From Mycolicibacterium monacense (GTDB lineage Bacteria > Actinomycetota > Actinomycetes > Mycobacteriales > Mycobacteriaceae): 64,000 nt of DNA. Every line of letters begins with the position of its first letter. The first letter of the stretch is position 1. The stretch covers positions 3,968,001 to 4,032,000 of the forward strand of contig NZ_AP022617.1 in NCBI RefSeq assembly GCF_010731575.1, read 5' to 3'. A program made the position numbers and the translations under genes. This document shows, in pieces, positions 18,635-27,347 of this stretch. The notes under the pieces were generated by a model. That model saw only the letters and a list, made by a program, of their open reading frames with translations, searched no databases and had not been told where the DNA came from.

Positions 18635-18949
18635 GTGGATATATCAGAGCGGCCCACTCCTCTCATCCGTCCAGGCGACGGTGATCCACGGCATGGCAGT
18701 GGTAACGGCTACTCCAATCTGGGCTGCCGCTGCGAGCGCTGTCGGCGGGCCTGGGCCCTTACGTATCAGAAGCGGCGCGAACGCAAGCGCAGCGAGCCCA
18801 CACCAGTCGACGCGCACGGCACGGTCAGCGGCTATTCGTATTGGGGCTGTCGTTGCCCGAAATGCACCGCGGTCCACAACGAACGCCACCGCGAGCAGCG
18901 TTCTCGTCAGCGGAGCCGGCGATCACCGAAAAGCAGGCCGGTCGAGTGA
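18635..18949 (+). CDS. Small protein with tandem HG-GY-GCRC-C repeats
   Basis: The start is GTG 18635, with GGGAGG about 8 nt upstream, giving 104 residues. Two copies of one motif are visible: HGSGNGYSNLGCRCERCRRA (about 21-40) and HGTVSGYSYWGCRCPKCTAV (about 61-80). Each has one His and three Cys and is followed by a basic helix rich in Arg/Lys. The single motif occurs in many small actinophage and actinobacterial proteins of unknown function; a zinc-binding nucleic-acid-contacting module is a reasonable inference. The basic C-terminus (RSRQRSRRSPKSR) supports nucleic-acid binding. The presence of two copies and the gene-poor setting suggest phage or mobile origin. Confidence 0.6.
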   Translation: MDISERPTPLIRPGDGDPRHGSGNGYSNLGCRCERCRRAWALTYQKRRERKRSEPTPVDAHGTVSGYSYWGCRCPKCTAVHNERHREQRSRQRSRRSPKSRPVE

Positions 18950-19129
18950 CCGTCAAAGCCTTGGTCAACATGGCCGCTGACCGGAAGCGCTATCGCACCG
19001 CAGGCCCCAGCAGGGTGCGTGAAACTTGGTATGGTGCAAAGTTCGTGCGACGTCAGGACATCACCGGCAGCACTACACTTGCTTTGTCCGATGTCATGAG
19101 ACTTCAACTGGGACGGGATGTAGGGGCCG

Positions 19130-19717
19130 ATGAGCGAAACAGCGGCCGAGGACGCGCGCGTGAGCCGCACTCGTGCGGCTGTGGCGGATGCTGTCGCGTC
19201 GCTGTTCGAAGAAGAAGGCGCGTCGGGGTTGACCCATCAACGTGTCGCAACGCGCGCGGGTGTAGGGCGCGCCACCGTGTATCGGCACTGGCCTAAGACA
19301 GTGGATCTGGTGACTGAAGCCCTGACGCGGGCTGATCAGCCGTTATTGCACTCAGGCGATGGCCCGCTTCGCCAATGGCTGCACAGCGAACTCATCCGCG
19401 CAGCCGAGCAGGTCACCCAACCGGTTATGTCCCAGTTCATCGCAATGATGGTGGCAAACGCCGATCAAAGCCCCGCCGCGCGGGTCTTGCGTGAGAACTT
19501 GAACCGCCGAACCCGCGTAGTCCTCGACCACATGCTCGACCGAGCGATCGCCAGCGGCGAGCTCAGCAGTCGACCCGACACCGACGAACTGCTCGCGACT
19601 GTGCTCGGCGCCGTCATGTTCCGCATCACTATTCAACAGAAGTATGCCGATTCGGGCTACCTCGGCAGGCTGGTCGACGGCGCGCTCGCCGAACACTGGA
19701 GCCGACCGCCGCCCTGA
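19130..19717 (+). CDS. TetR/AcrR-family transcriptional regulator
   Basis: At 195 residues this is the usual TetR length. The N-terminal helix-turn-helix is clear (THQRVATRAGVGRATVYRHW, about 35-54). The C-terminal ligand domain ends ALAEHWSRPPP. It is preceded by GTAGGGG. Targets are unknown. It points away from the mce operon, 2.6 kb off, so control of mce is possible but unsupported; mce clusters often have TetR- or GntR-type regulators nearby. Confidence 0.88.
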   Translation: MSETAAEDARVSRTRAAVADAVASLFEEEGASGLTHQRVATRAGVGRATVYRHWPKTVDLVTEALTRADQPLLHSGDGPLRQWLHSELIRAAEQVTQPVMSQFIAMMVANADQSPAARVLRENLNRRTRVVLDHMLDRAIASGELSSRPDTDELLATVLGAVMFRITIQQKYADSGYLGRLVDGALAEHWSRPPP

Positions 19718-19949
19718 CTCTGTGACATGCGAGCCGAGCCGCTTGTCCAGGCTCGCGAGTTGCCCGATGACCCGAGCGTGCGCGGTGTTCTTGCCGTCAT
19801 TGGTCGTGGCCGCTCTTCGCCTACTACGGCGCCTCTCTGCACCGAAATCGCGGTTCGACTACTCACACTGTTTCGCGGGTCGGCGACCTTCCGCACATGA
19901 TCCCCGCGGTCGTCACCGTAAGTTGTCGGCCGCGAGCGTCGTGGGGCGC

Positions 19950-20710
19950 TTACGGCACGCTCCCGTGCCGGCACTGCATCGGCACCGGCGGCCCTTCGGG
20001 AAGCGACTTCGCAAGCGACACAGTCCCATCGGTGTCGCGCAGCGCGATGACCGGCGGTAGAGACAGCCGCACCTCGACGATGACCGCGCCCTCCCCGGGC
20101 CCCGTCCGGCACCCGAGGCCCACCCTCTCGCCGGCCCCCACGCCGAAGGACTCGTCGATGCGCGCCCGGACGGCGGCCAACGTCAACCTCCCGCCGGCCG
20201 CATCACGCAGTACGGGATCGAGGACCTCGCGCGCCTCCTCGGTCAGAGCCACCGCGTCGCCGAAGTAGGCGTCCGGCGAGACACCCGAGCAGGTCCCATG
20301 GGTGTACCACTCGTGTGCGCCAGCGATGCACTGTCGACCGTCGCCGACTGCAGCCGGTTGCGCACCTCGTCGGACAATTGCATTGGCGGCCAGACGGATT
20401 CGCGGTCGCGCAGATCTTGCGGCATGCCGCAGTACTGCCGGTCGCGCGGCTGAGGCCACAGACCATGCAGCACCAGCGTCTGGCCTTTTTTCGCGACCTC
20501 ACCGGACCCGCACGCCGGGTTCTGCGCCTCGACCGTGCAGAAGCTGGGCGCCCACGTCAGCACCAGCAAGCTCGAGGCGGAATCATCGGAGACCATTGCA
20601 GCCGGGTTCGGCGTGCGGTCGAGCACCGTCACGCTGAAGACCACAGCGGCGACGACCACCGCGGTCAGCGCCGCGGAAATCGACAATACGGCTACGTCAC
20701 CTCGCCGCAT
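19950..20710 (-). pseudogene. Secreted RNase T2, frameshifted
   Basis: The ATG at 20710 (AGAAGGG upstream) opens a frame with a signal/anchor helix (VLSISAALTAVVVAAVVFSV). It holds the first RNase T2 active-site motif, LVLHGLWPQ, and runs to about 20320. The second motif, HEWYTHGTCSG, and the rest of the domain (to the stop at 19950) are in the next frame. The two readings meet at about 20316-20322, where one missing base would restore a continuous S-L-A-A-H-E-W. RNase T2 enzymes are secreted or periplasmic ribonucleases. All catalytic histidines are present, so this is either a recent frameshift or a sequencing error in a GC-rich run. Confidence 0.8.
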
Positions 20711-20829
20711 GGTGCACCCTTCTACCCAGGGTGAGCAGGATGTTCCACGCTCTCTTCGCGCACCAGCCTCCCACAGCAATGCGTCGGCGTTGCGTGATCG
20801 TCGACGAAAGGGGTTGTGGAGGTGCCGCC

Positions 20830-22926
20830 GTGGTGAAGGATGTCCGGGCGAATGACATCGACCGCTGGTTCGAGCGCACCGGCCGCCGCCAGCACCGCAC
20901 GGTGTCCCTGTACGGGTGCCTGCTGACCGGCAAGATGTTCGAGTACTTCCGGTACCGCCTGCGGTACGCGCTGCTCGTCGACGGCGCGACGTTCGTCGTC
21001 CACGTCGCCGAGTTCCTGATCATCCTCACCAGCCTCGGTGGCCTCGCGGCGTTCACGGTGATGATCCTGCGCGTCGGCAGCCTCATCGTCACCGGCGCCT
21101 GGTGGGGACTGCTCGAGGTGATGCGCGAACGCCTGCGCGGACTCTCGCTGACCCGCGACCGCGACGCCGTCGAGCGCGAGATCAGCAGCTGGCTGGTGCT
21201 GTCCCTGGTTGTGGCGACGGGCGTAGCGGTCGCCGGTGCGGCGGTGGCGTTGTCGCTGCTACCCTCCACCGACGATCCGCGCGGGCTGCTGTACGCGCTG
21301 CTGGTCGTCCTCGAACTCGCGCTGCGAATGCCGGTGCGGGTCCTACATTCCGGCATGTACGCCACCCGACGGATCTACCGGCCGCTGTGGACGCTGTTCG
21401 CCCCGACCGCCGTGCAGATCGTGGTCATCGGCGCCGGGGTGTTCTTCTACCCCGCCGCCGCCGTGGTCGTCGCGATCATCGTCGCCAACGCGCTGTCGAT
21501 CTGGATCACCGTCCACTTCGCCCTGCGCCTCTACCGCCTCAACGGCGTCTCCCCGCGCCCCCGGGCGGCGCGATCGCTGCGCGATCGGTTGCCGCGGTTC
21601 CCCGTACGGCAGGGCGCCGAGGCCGCGGTGGCCGGACTGGGCCTGCGGCTCGACGCGATCGCCGTCCTGGCGATCGCCGGCATCTACGGCACCAGCACCC
21701 GGTCCTTCGACCTGACCGCCGGATTCGAGGCATGGCGCGACATCGACGCCTTCCAGTTCTTCTACCTGGTGCTGCCGCTGCTGCGCGGCGCCTACGAGGC
21801 CACCGCGGTCTTCTACTTCGATTTCGTTCGGCTGCGGCGCATTCCGGCGTTGCGCGAGTACCGGGTGTGGTTCTTTCACCGCTTGCTGCTTGTCACGCCG
21901 GTGGTCACCCTGTACTTCTGGGGGCTCGCCGTGGTGCTGGGGCTGTTCGTGCTGCCCGGGATCCCGTTCACCTTCCTGTTGGCGCTGCTGCCGCTGTTCA
22001 TCGTGCGCAGCTTCATCGGCACTTATCAGGTCCGGCTGTTCGCCGAGGGGCAGTTCCGCGCGCTCAACCTCACCATCGCGTTCTCGGCGGTGCTGTTCGC
22101 GCTGGTGTGGATCGACGCGAACCCGGCATCGGATCTCGTCGAACTCACCGCGGCGATGATCACGCTGCTGATCGTGCACATCAACCGGCAGCACCTGCGC
22201 GACCGCATCCCGCCCTCGCCCACCCAGTTGCCGCTCGGCGACTGGATCCGGACGCTGGCCGCCGAGCCGGGACCGGTGCGCGCCGGGACGATCACCGTCC
22301 CGGAGTGGATCCCGGAGCGGCAGCGCGCCGCCGCGATCGAGCTGATGCGTTCTACGTTGACGGACAGAGGAAGTCTGGCGTTCTGTTCGGCGACGTCGCT
22401 GGTGTTCTACGTGCGTTCGTCTTTCGGTCCGGACTGGCAGCCCCATCTCGAGGTGCAGACCGCCACCGGCGGCGCCGCCAACCGCGGCCAGTTCTGGCGG
22501 GAGCCGGCCCCGGACGGACGCGCGGCGCTGGACCGCATCATGACCGCGCAGTGGCTCAAAGGGATTGCGGGCGTGCCGCAGGAGCCGCAGAGCCCGGAAT
22601 GCCTCGCGCCGGAGTTCCTCGACAGCTTCCCCGACGGGATGGTGGCCGATCTGGACACCCGCGCGGGCGCGCAGGCCATGCGCACGCTCGACGAGGACCT
22701 GGTGCCGGCGATCCTGCCGGCTGCGATGAAGAGCCTCGACGACGACGCGTTGGTGGTGTCGGTGGCCGGGCGCTGGCTGTCCCCGATCTTTTACGAGAAC
22801 AAGGTGCGGATGATCTTCCTGCTGCCGCCAAATCCCGAGCCGGCGCAGTTCCAGCGGTGGCTGCGGACGCTGCGGGCGTGGCGGCTCGGCCAGTGGGAGC
22901 GGGAGGCGGCCGTCCATGGCGCTTGA
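20830..22926 (+). CDS. Large polytopic membrane protein (flippase-like) paired with RT gene
   Basis: The start is GTG 20830, with GGAGG 7 nt upstream; an earlier GTG at 20731 would add 33 residues without features. The product is 698 residues. Residues ~60-480 hold about 12-14 hydrophobic helices in a pattern like MOP/MurJ-type flippases, for example LRYALLVDGATFVVHVAEFLI and QIVVIGAGVFFYP; this is an impression, not a family match. The last ~210 residues form a soluble domain I do not recognise (SATSLVFYVRSSFGPDWQ, FYENKVRMIFLLPP). Its end overlaps the reverse-transcriptase-like gene by 11 nt, so the two are translationally coupled and probably work together. No such pair is known to me as a characterised system. 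Confidence 0.75.
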   Translation: MVKDVRANDIDRWFERTGRRQHRTVSLYGCLLTGKMFEYFRYRLRYALLVDGATFVVHVAEFLIILTSLGGLAAFTVMILRVGSLIVTGAWWGLLEVMRERLRGLSLTRDRDAVEREISSWLVLSLVVATGVAVAGAAVALSLLPSTDDPRGLLYALLVVLELALRMPVRVLHSGMYATRRIYRPLWTLFAPTAVQIVVIGAGVFFYPAAAVVVAIIVANALSIWITVHFALRLYRLNGVSPRPRAARSLRDRLPRFPVRQGAEAAVAGLGLRLDAIAVLAIAGIYGTSTRSFDLTAGFEAWRDIDAFQFFYLVLPLLRGAYEATAVFYFDFVRLRRIPALREYRVWFFHRLLLVTPVVTLYFWGLAVVLGLFVLPGIPFTFLLALLPLFIVRSFIGTYQVRLFAEGQFRALNLTIAFSAVLFALVWIDANPASDLVELTAAMITLLIVHINRQHLRDRIPPSPTQLPLGDWIRTLAAEPGPVRAGTITVPEWIPERQRAAAIELMRSTLTDRGSLAFCSATSLVFYVRSSFGPDWQPHLEVQTATGGAANRGQFWREPAPDGRAALDRIMTAQWLKGIAGVPQEPQSPECLAPEFLDSFPDGMVADLDTRAGAQAMRTLDEDLVPAILPAAMKSLDDDALVVSVAGRWLSPIFYENKVRMIFLLPPNPEPAQFQRWLRTLRAWRLGQWEREAAVHGA

Positions 22927-23617
22927 CCCGGTCGACATCGACGCATGCCTCGTCGACCCGGCGACCTACGAGTCCACCATCCTGCGGATCTACGCCAAGC
23001 GCAACGAGCGGGGCATGGGCTTCCACGACGTGGCGGACGGCGTGACGTATTTCGACGCGGCGGCCGATCGAAAGGTGTTGTCTCGCGCCATCGCCGCGAG
23101 CATCGCCGAGGGCAGCTACGAGCCGCAGCCGGTCGACCTGTGGTTCCTGGAGCGGGACGGCAAGCGCCGCGCGGCGCACATGCCGGGGTTCGTCGACCAC
23201 ATTGTCGGGTCGGCGCTGTTCAAGCTGTTGTCGCACAACGCCCGCTGCTACGGCCTGCCGGGGGTGTACTCGTATCTGCCGGGGGTGACGAACGTGGGCG
23301 CGATGCGGGCGTTCGCGGCGTTCATCCGCGCCCACCGTGAGCGGGTCGGGCCGAGAGGCGGACCGCTGTATGTGCTGCAGTCCGATTTCGAGAAGTACGG
23401 CGACAACCTGCCGGTCGGCCCGGATGCCGCGCTGTGGAACACGCTGCGGGAGGTGGCGTCGCTCGGCTGCACAAGTGGTGAGATCAGCAGTGGTACTTGG
23501 GATCTGATTACCGCGCTGATCCGCCCGGTGGTGCGCGACGAGGACTGTACCGAGTTCACCCGACTCAACGGGGTGGCGATGGGCACGCCGTTGGTACCGG
23601 TGCTCGGGAATCTGGGT
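22916..23617 (+). pseudogene. Reverse-transcriptase-like protein, 3' truncated at island junction
   Basis: ATG 22916 (GGGAGG upstream) begins a protein with successive RT-like blocks. RAAHMPGFVDHIVGSALF resembles RT block 1, and VYSYLPGVTNVGAMRAF the following block. YVLQSDFEKYGDNL carries the first catalytic Asp (about residue 157; motif A). [17 protein letters not shown] matches the GxPxGSPLSPxLANL motif B. Homology stops at about 23610; the frame then runs through 45 unrelated codons to 23752, antisense to a methylase fragment. The YxDD motif C, thumb and any C-terminal domain are missing, so polymerase activity is not expected. It is unlike group II intron RTs in its coupling to a membrane protein. 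Defence-related (UG/Abi-type) or retron-like families are possible. Confidence 0.7.
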
Positions 23618-23816
23618 GCGAAGACGGATCGTCAACCATCTGGGCGAATACGACCGCCCTACACGCCGCCAGGGGGCGACGCGCCCACCATATATGCAGC
23701 ATCGAAGGATGGCCATGACGAATCGATTTCTCCCGTGCTGACTCTCGGTTGATTGCTACGAGGGGCATAGCAACTTCGATCAGCTTGCGCTTTGGTGCCT
23801 GGATATCGGAAATCAT
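23565..23816 (-). pseudogene. DUF1156 DNA methylase, N-terminal fragment
   Basis: The ATG at 23816 overlaps the helicase stop (TGATG). The first ~67 residues carry the conserved DUF1156 opening: [20 protein letters not shown], then [20 protein letters not shown] and [14 protein letters not shown]. Full proteins of this family run to roughly 900-1000 residues with an adenine-methylase domain. The homology stops at about 23612, and the remaining ~17 codons are antisense RT sequence. The fragment cannot be an active methylase. Pairing of DUF1156 methylases with DUF3883 helicases in one operon is typical of defence islands. Confidence 0.8.
23606..23618. other. Left recombination junction of the defence island
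   Basis: RT homology on the plus strand ends at VPVLGNL and DUF1156 methylase homology on the minus strand ends at DDPSSHPD within the same ~12 nt. Both genes lose their 3' parts here. No direct repeat, tRNA end or transposon end is visible. Confidence 0.65.
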
Positions 23817-26800
23817 CAAAATGGCTCAGTTCCTCTGTTCCACATTTTGGTCCAGTCGCCACGCACGCCGGTGGCGTCGAAGTCGCCGAGGTCGGTCGAG
23901 GCAAATGGATTGTTTAGATAACGCACTTCGTCATGGGCCGGTCCGCGCGGATCAACCTTGACCAATGCCAGCCGGTAGCGAGGTGCCGCGTTCTTGCCGA
24001 CCATCACTTCGTTGTGCGTAACAAAGAAGTCAGTGGCACCATCCAATCGGGCCTTGACCTCGATGCGATAGGTATCACCGCCAGCATCCGAGGACAGGAT
24101 GTCGAATCCCTTGTTGTTGAATGCTTGTTCGACCGGTGTGCGGCCAAGCGTTCGTTCCGTCGCCATCACTAGATCGACACCTCGACGCTCGACTTCCTTG
24201 GTCTCCTTTGCGTGGATCGGCGCAGAGGACGGCAACTCGCTATCCACCATGGCAACCGGTAGCACTAGTGCGGCCGTCATGATGCGCGGCGGTTTGGTCG
24301 ACATCAGCGACTGCTTGTCGAGCAACTCGAGGCGATTGCGTAGGCGCGCGTCAAGTTCGACGGCCTTGCGGTTGAGGCTTTCGGCCGACTCTTTCGGCTT
24401 TTCGCCGGATCGTTCTTTCTCTGCTGCCACTGCGGCATCGAGGAGCATTCGGTCGCGTTCGCCCTCAAGTCTTTTGACAACGAGGTCGCGGCACTTGGCT
24501 AGTTCGGCGGCACGTCTTGGCTGTACCTCGGCGAGGTACTCAGGTAGTTGGGTGGTGATGATCCAGCTAGTGGCGCGGTCTTCGGCGTCTGCCAGCCAGG
24601 GAAGTTCGCGCGCTGTCGCCACCGCTGGAGTATCGGGCGCCGCCACACAATCCAGATACGGTGCTGGGCCGGCGGGCGTCACGGTGCCGAGGCTGTCGAC
24701 GAAGGCGTAGCCGAATCGACGAGACACTGCGGCGCCGGTGGCGTCGGCGACTTCTTCGACAACCCCAACCAGCAGATGCGGTTCCTCCAGCGTCGCCGAC
24801 ACGAGCACCGTGCCGCTGTTGAGCGTCCCGCCGAAGTGCCGGATCGCCTCGTCCATTACCGCGTCGTGTAGCGGGTGTCCTGGTGCGAGTAGGTCGGCGC
24901 GTGTGAGTTCGTCGGAGTGCACGTGATCGAGGTCGAAGGTGATCCGGTCGTATTTGGTCGCGATGGGCTGATACTTGCTGGCTCTGATTTGCGCCGGCAC
25001 GTTGGCGATCTCGTAGCGGCCGCGTTCGCGCTTGGCAATCCTGCCCCCCAGCCGGGTGAACGCCGCCTTGAACGCGAGTTCGATGTAGTGCGGTTGCAGG
25101 CGGCGCGCACGAGCCTCGTCCATCGCCGCACGCAGCTTGGCCAGGTCGGCGTCGGCGAGATGGTCCGACGCCAGGGCGCGTTCGTCGAGCAGCTCCTTGA
25201 GTCCGTCAGCCACCTTATGGTCGATGACCTCGTGCATCTTGGCCTTCACATCATCGCGCTCCCCGTAGCGAATCGCGTCCAGCAGGAGTTCGCGAAGCGG
25301 TGTCTCGGAAAAGGCCTCGCCGAGAACGTCGAAGACCTTGCCGCCGTACGCCTTCCGCTGCTCTTCGATCTTTTGCAGCAGGCGTTCGAACACCGCGCCT
25401 TCGCGCGTGTTGCTGGCGACCAGATTCCACAGACGACAAACTTCTTCTTGGCCGATGCGGTGGATGCGGCCGAAGCGCTGTTCGATGCGGTTGGGGTTCC
25501 ATGGCAAGTCGTAGTTGACCATGAGGTGGGCGGCTTGCAGATTAAGCCCTTCGCCGGCTGCGTCAGTGGCGAGCAAGATCTGGCAGTCGCGGTTCTTTGT
25601 GAACTCCTCGGTGATCATGCGCCGCTCTCTGCGGCGCACCCCGCCGTGGATGGCTTGGACGGCGTTAGGCTTGCCGATCAGTGTTCGGATGCGGCCGGCG
25701 AGGTAGTCGAGTGTGTCGCGATGCTCGGTGAAGATGATGAGTTTGCGCGGCCACCCGTTGGCGTCGACGGTCAGCGCCTCGTCTTGAAGTATGCGGCTCA
25801 GCTCCGACCACTTGCGGTCGGTCCCGGAGTCGCGAACCTGTCTGGCAACCTTCACGAGGTCTGCCAGTTCGAGGAGTTCTGCGTCGAGTTCCTCCACCGT
25901 CTGCGCGGCGGTGGCGGCGTCGAGGAGTTCCTCCTCCAGCTCTTCGATCTGTTCGGAGTTGTAATCGTCACCGTCGAGACTTTCGAGATCGATGGTGGGT
26001 TCCTTGTCGGCGTAGGTCCCGTCGAGGATCTCCTGCTTCTTGCGCTCGAGGCGTTCGGTACGGCGAACGAGGCTCTTGTAGATGGCTTCCGGGCTGGACG
26101 CCAGCCGGCGCTGCAGCACGGTCAGCGCGAAGCCCACGGTGTTCTTGCGTTTGCCACCCACCCGGTCGGCGCGGTTCATGCCCTCTCGAACGTAGGCGGT
26201 GACCTGCTCGTAGAGCGAGTACTCCAGTTCCGTGAGCTCGTAAGGCACTGTCTCGGCGCGACGCTCCGGGAAGAGTTTCCTACCCTCGAAGGTGAGGAGA
26301 TCCTCTTTGACCATGCGGCGCATGATGCCGTCGGTGTTGGCGGTCTTGGTGTTCTTGCCCTCGAAGCGATCGCGGTCGAGCAGCGTGAGGAAGAGCTGGA
26401 AGTCCTCTTCCTTACCGGAGTGCGGGGTCGCGGTCATCAGCAACAGATGCCGCGTTATGCGGCCGAGCAGCTCGCCGAGGAGGAAGCGCTTGGTCTTCTC
26501 GAGTTTGCCGCCGAAGTAGTGGGCGCCCATGCGGTGCGCCTCGTCGACGATGATCAGGTCCCATTCGGTGTCCTTGAGCTGGGCCTGCAGTTCCTCGTTG
26601 CGCGATAATTGATCCATCCGGGCGATCAGCAGCGGGTGGGTTTCGAAGACGTTGAGGTTGACGTTGGCATCGATGAGCTGGTTGGTCAGCAGGTCGAAGC
26701 GCAGCCCGAACTTGAAGAACAGTTCGTCCTGCCACTGCTCGACCAGCCCGCCAGGCGCGACGATCAAGCATTGCCGCACGTCGTCGCGCAAGAGCAGCTC

Positions 26801-27226
26801 TTTGATGTAGAGGCCGGCCATGATGGTCTTGCCTGCGCCAGGGTCGTCGGCGAGCAGGAAGCGCAGCGGGGTGCGGGGGAGAAGCTCGCCGTAGACCGCT
26901 CGGATCTGGTGGGGAAGAGGCCGAACATCACTGGTGGCCACGGCAAGCATCGGGTCGAACAGCCCGGCCAGAGTGATCCGCTGAGCCTCGGCGACCATCT
27001 TGAAGTCGGTGGCATTGGCATCGAACGCACGGCTGCCGGTCTGAGCGACCGTGAGGCTGTCCTGATCTTTTCGGAAGACCACCTGCTGGCCCAGCGCACC
27101 ATCGTTCGTCTTGTAAGTCAGCTCGAGGGCGTCGGTGCCGTGCCACTGGGCGAAGATCACCGTGATCACTTGGGCCGGAATCAGCCCGTCGATGCGCAGC
27201 CCAGGCTTCAACTCTTCCAGCAGCAC
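23816..27226 (-). CDS. SF2 helicase with C-terminal DUF3883 domain
   Basis: GTG 27226 with GGGGAGGA 5 nt upstream gives 1136 residues. The SNF2-type ATPase is at about 95-640: Walker [19 protein letters not shown] box [10 protein letters not shown], motif [13 protein letters not shown], motif [15 protein letters not shown], and motif [13 protein letters not shown]. The C-terminal ~100 residues are a DUF3883 domain ([22 protein letters not shown]) with a D...E-x-K pattern resembling PD-(D/E)XK nucleases. Such helicases accompany DUF1156 methylases and are thought to act on invading DNA. This copy looks intact; a truncated paralogue lies at the other end of the island. Confidence 0.9.
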   Translation of the reverse strand: MLLEELKPGLRIDGLIPAQVITVIFAQWHGTDALELTYKTNDGALGQQVVFRKDQDSLTVAQTGSRAFDANATDFKMVAEAQRITLAGLFDPMLAVATSDVRPLPHQIRAVYGELLPRTPLRFLLADDPGAGKTIMAGLYIKELLLRDDVRQCLIVAPGGLVEQWQDELFFKFGLRFDLLTNQLIDANVNLNVFETHPLLIARMDQLSRNEELQAQLKDTEWDLIIVDEAHRMGAHYFGGKLEKTKRFLLGELLGRITRHLLLMTATPHSGKEEDFQLFLTLLDRDRFEGKNTKTANTDGIMRRMVKEDLLTFEGRKLFPERRAETVPYELTELEYSLYEQVTAYVREGMNRADRVGGKRKNTVGFALTVLQRRLASSPEAIYKSLVRRTERLERKKQEILDGTYADKEPTIDLESLDGDDYNSEQIEELEEELLDAATAAQTVEELDAELLELADLVKVARQVRDSGTDRKWSELSRILQDEALTVDANGWPRKLIIFTEHRDTLDYLAGRIRTLIGKPNAVQAIHGGVRRRERRMITEEFTKNRDCQILLATDAAGEGLNLQAAHLMVNYDLPWNPNRIEQRFGRIHRIGQEEVCRLWNLVASNTREGAVFERLLQKIEEQRKAYGGKVFDVLGEAFSETPLRELLLDAIRYGERDDVKAKMHEVIDHKVADGLKELLDERALASDHLADADLAKLRAAMDEARARRLQPHYIELAFKAAFTRLGGRIAKRERGRYEIANVPAQIRASKYQPIATKYDRITFDLDHVHSDELTRADLLAPGHPLHDAVMDEAIRHFGGTLNSGTVLVSATLEEPHLLVGVVEEVADATGAAVSRRFGYAFVDSLGTVTPAGPAPYLDCVAAPDTPAVATARELPWLADAEDRATSWIITTQLPEYLAEVQPRRAAELAKCRDLVVKRLEGERDRMLLDAAVAAEKERSGEKPKESAESLNRKAVELDARLRNRLELLDKQSLMSTKPPRIMTAALVLPVAMVDSELPSSAPIHAKETKEVERRGVDLVMATERTLGRTPVEQAFNNKGFDILSSDAGGDTYRIEVKARLDGATDFFVTHNEVMVGKNAAPRYRLALVKVDPRGPAHDEVRYLNNPFASTDLGDFDATGVRGDWTKMWNRGTEPF

Positions 27227-27347
27227 TTCCGTCCTCCCCTGTGGATAGCTGGTCCACGCTAGTCGACCACACCGACATTTTCTGACACTTCGCGAACATC
27301 GCTAGATCCGCTAACCTCCGACAAGAAGCGAGTCGATTTTGGGGACA

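Noticed and set aside
21343..22938. 531-codon minus-strand frame opposite the membrane-protein gene
   Set aside because: Antisense shadow rich in Arg, Gln and Gly with no domain.
20916..23045. 709-codon plus-strand frame parallel to the membrane-protein gene
   Set aside because: Arg/Ala/Gly-rich shadow of the real gene, which has membrane helices and coupling to the RT gene.
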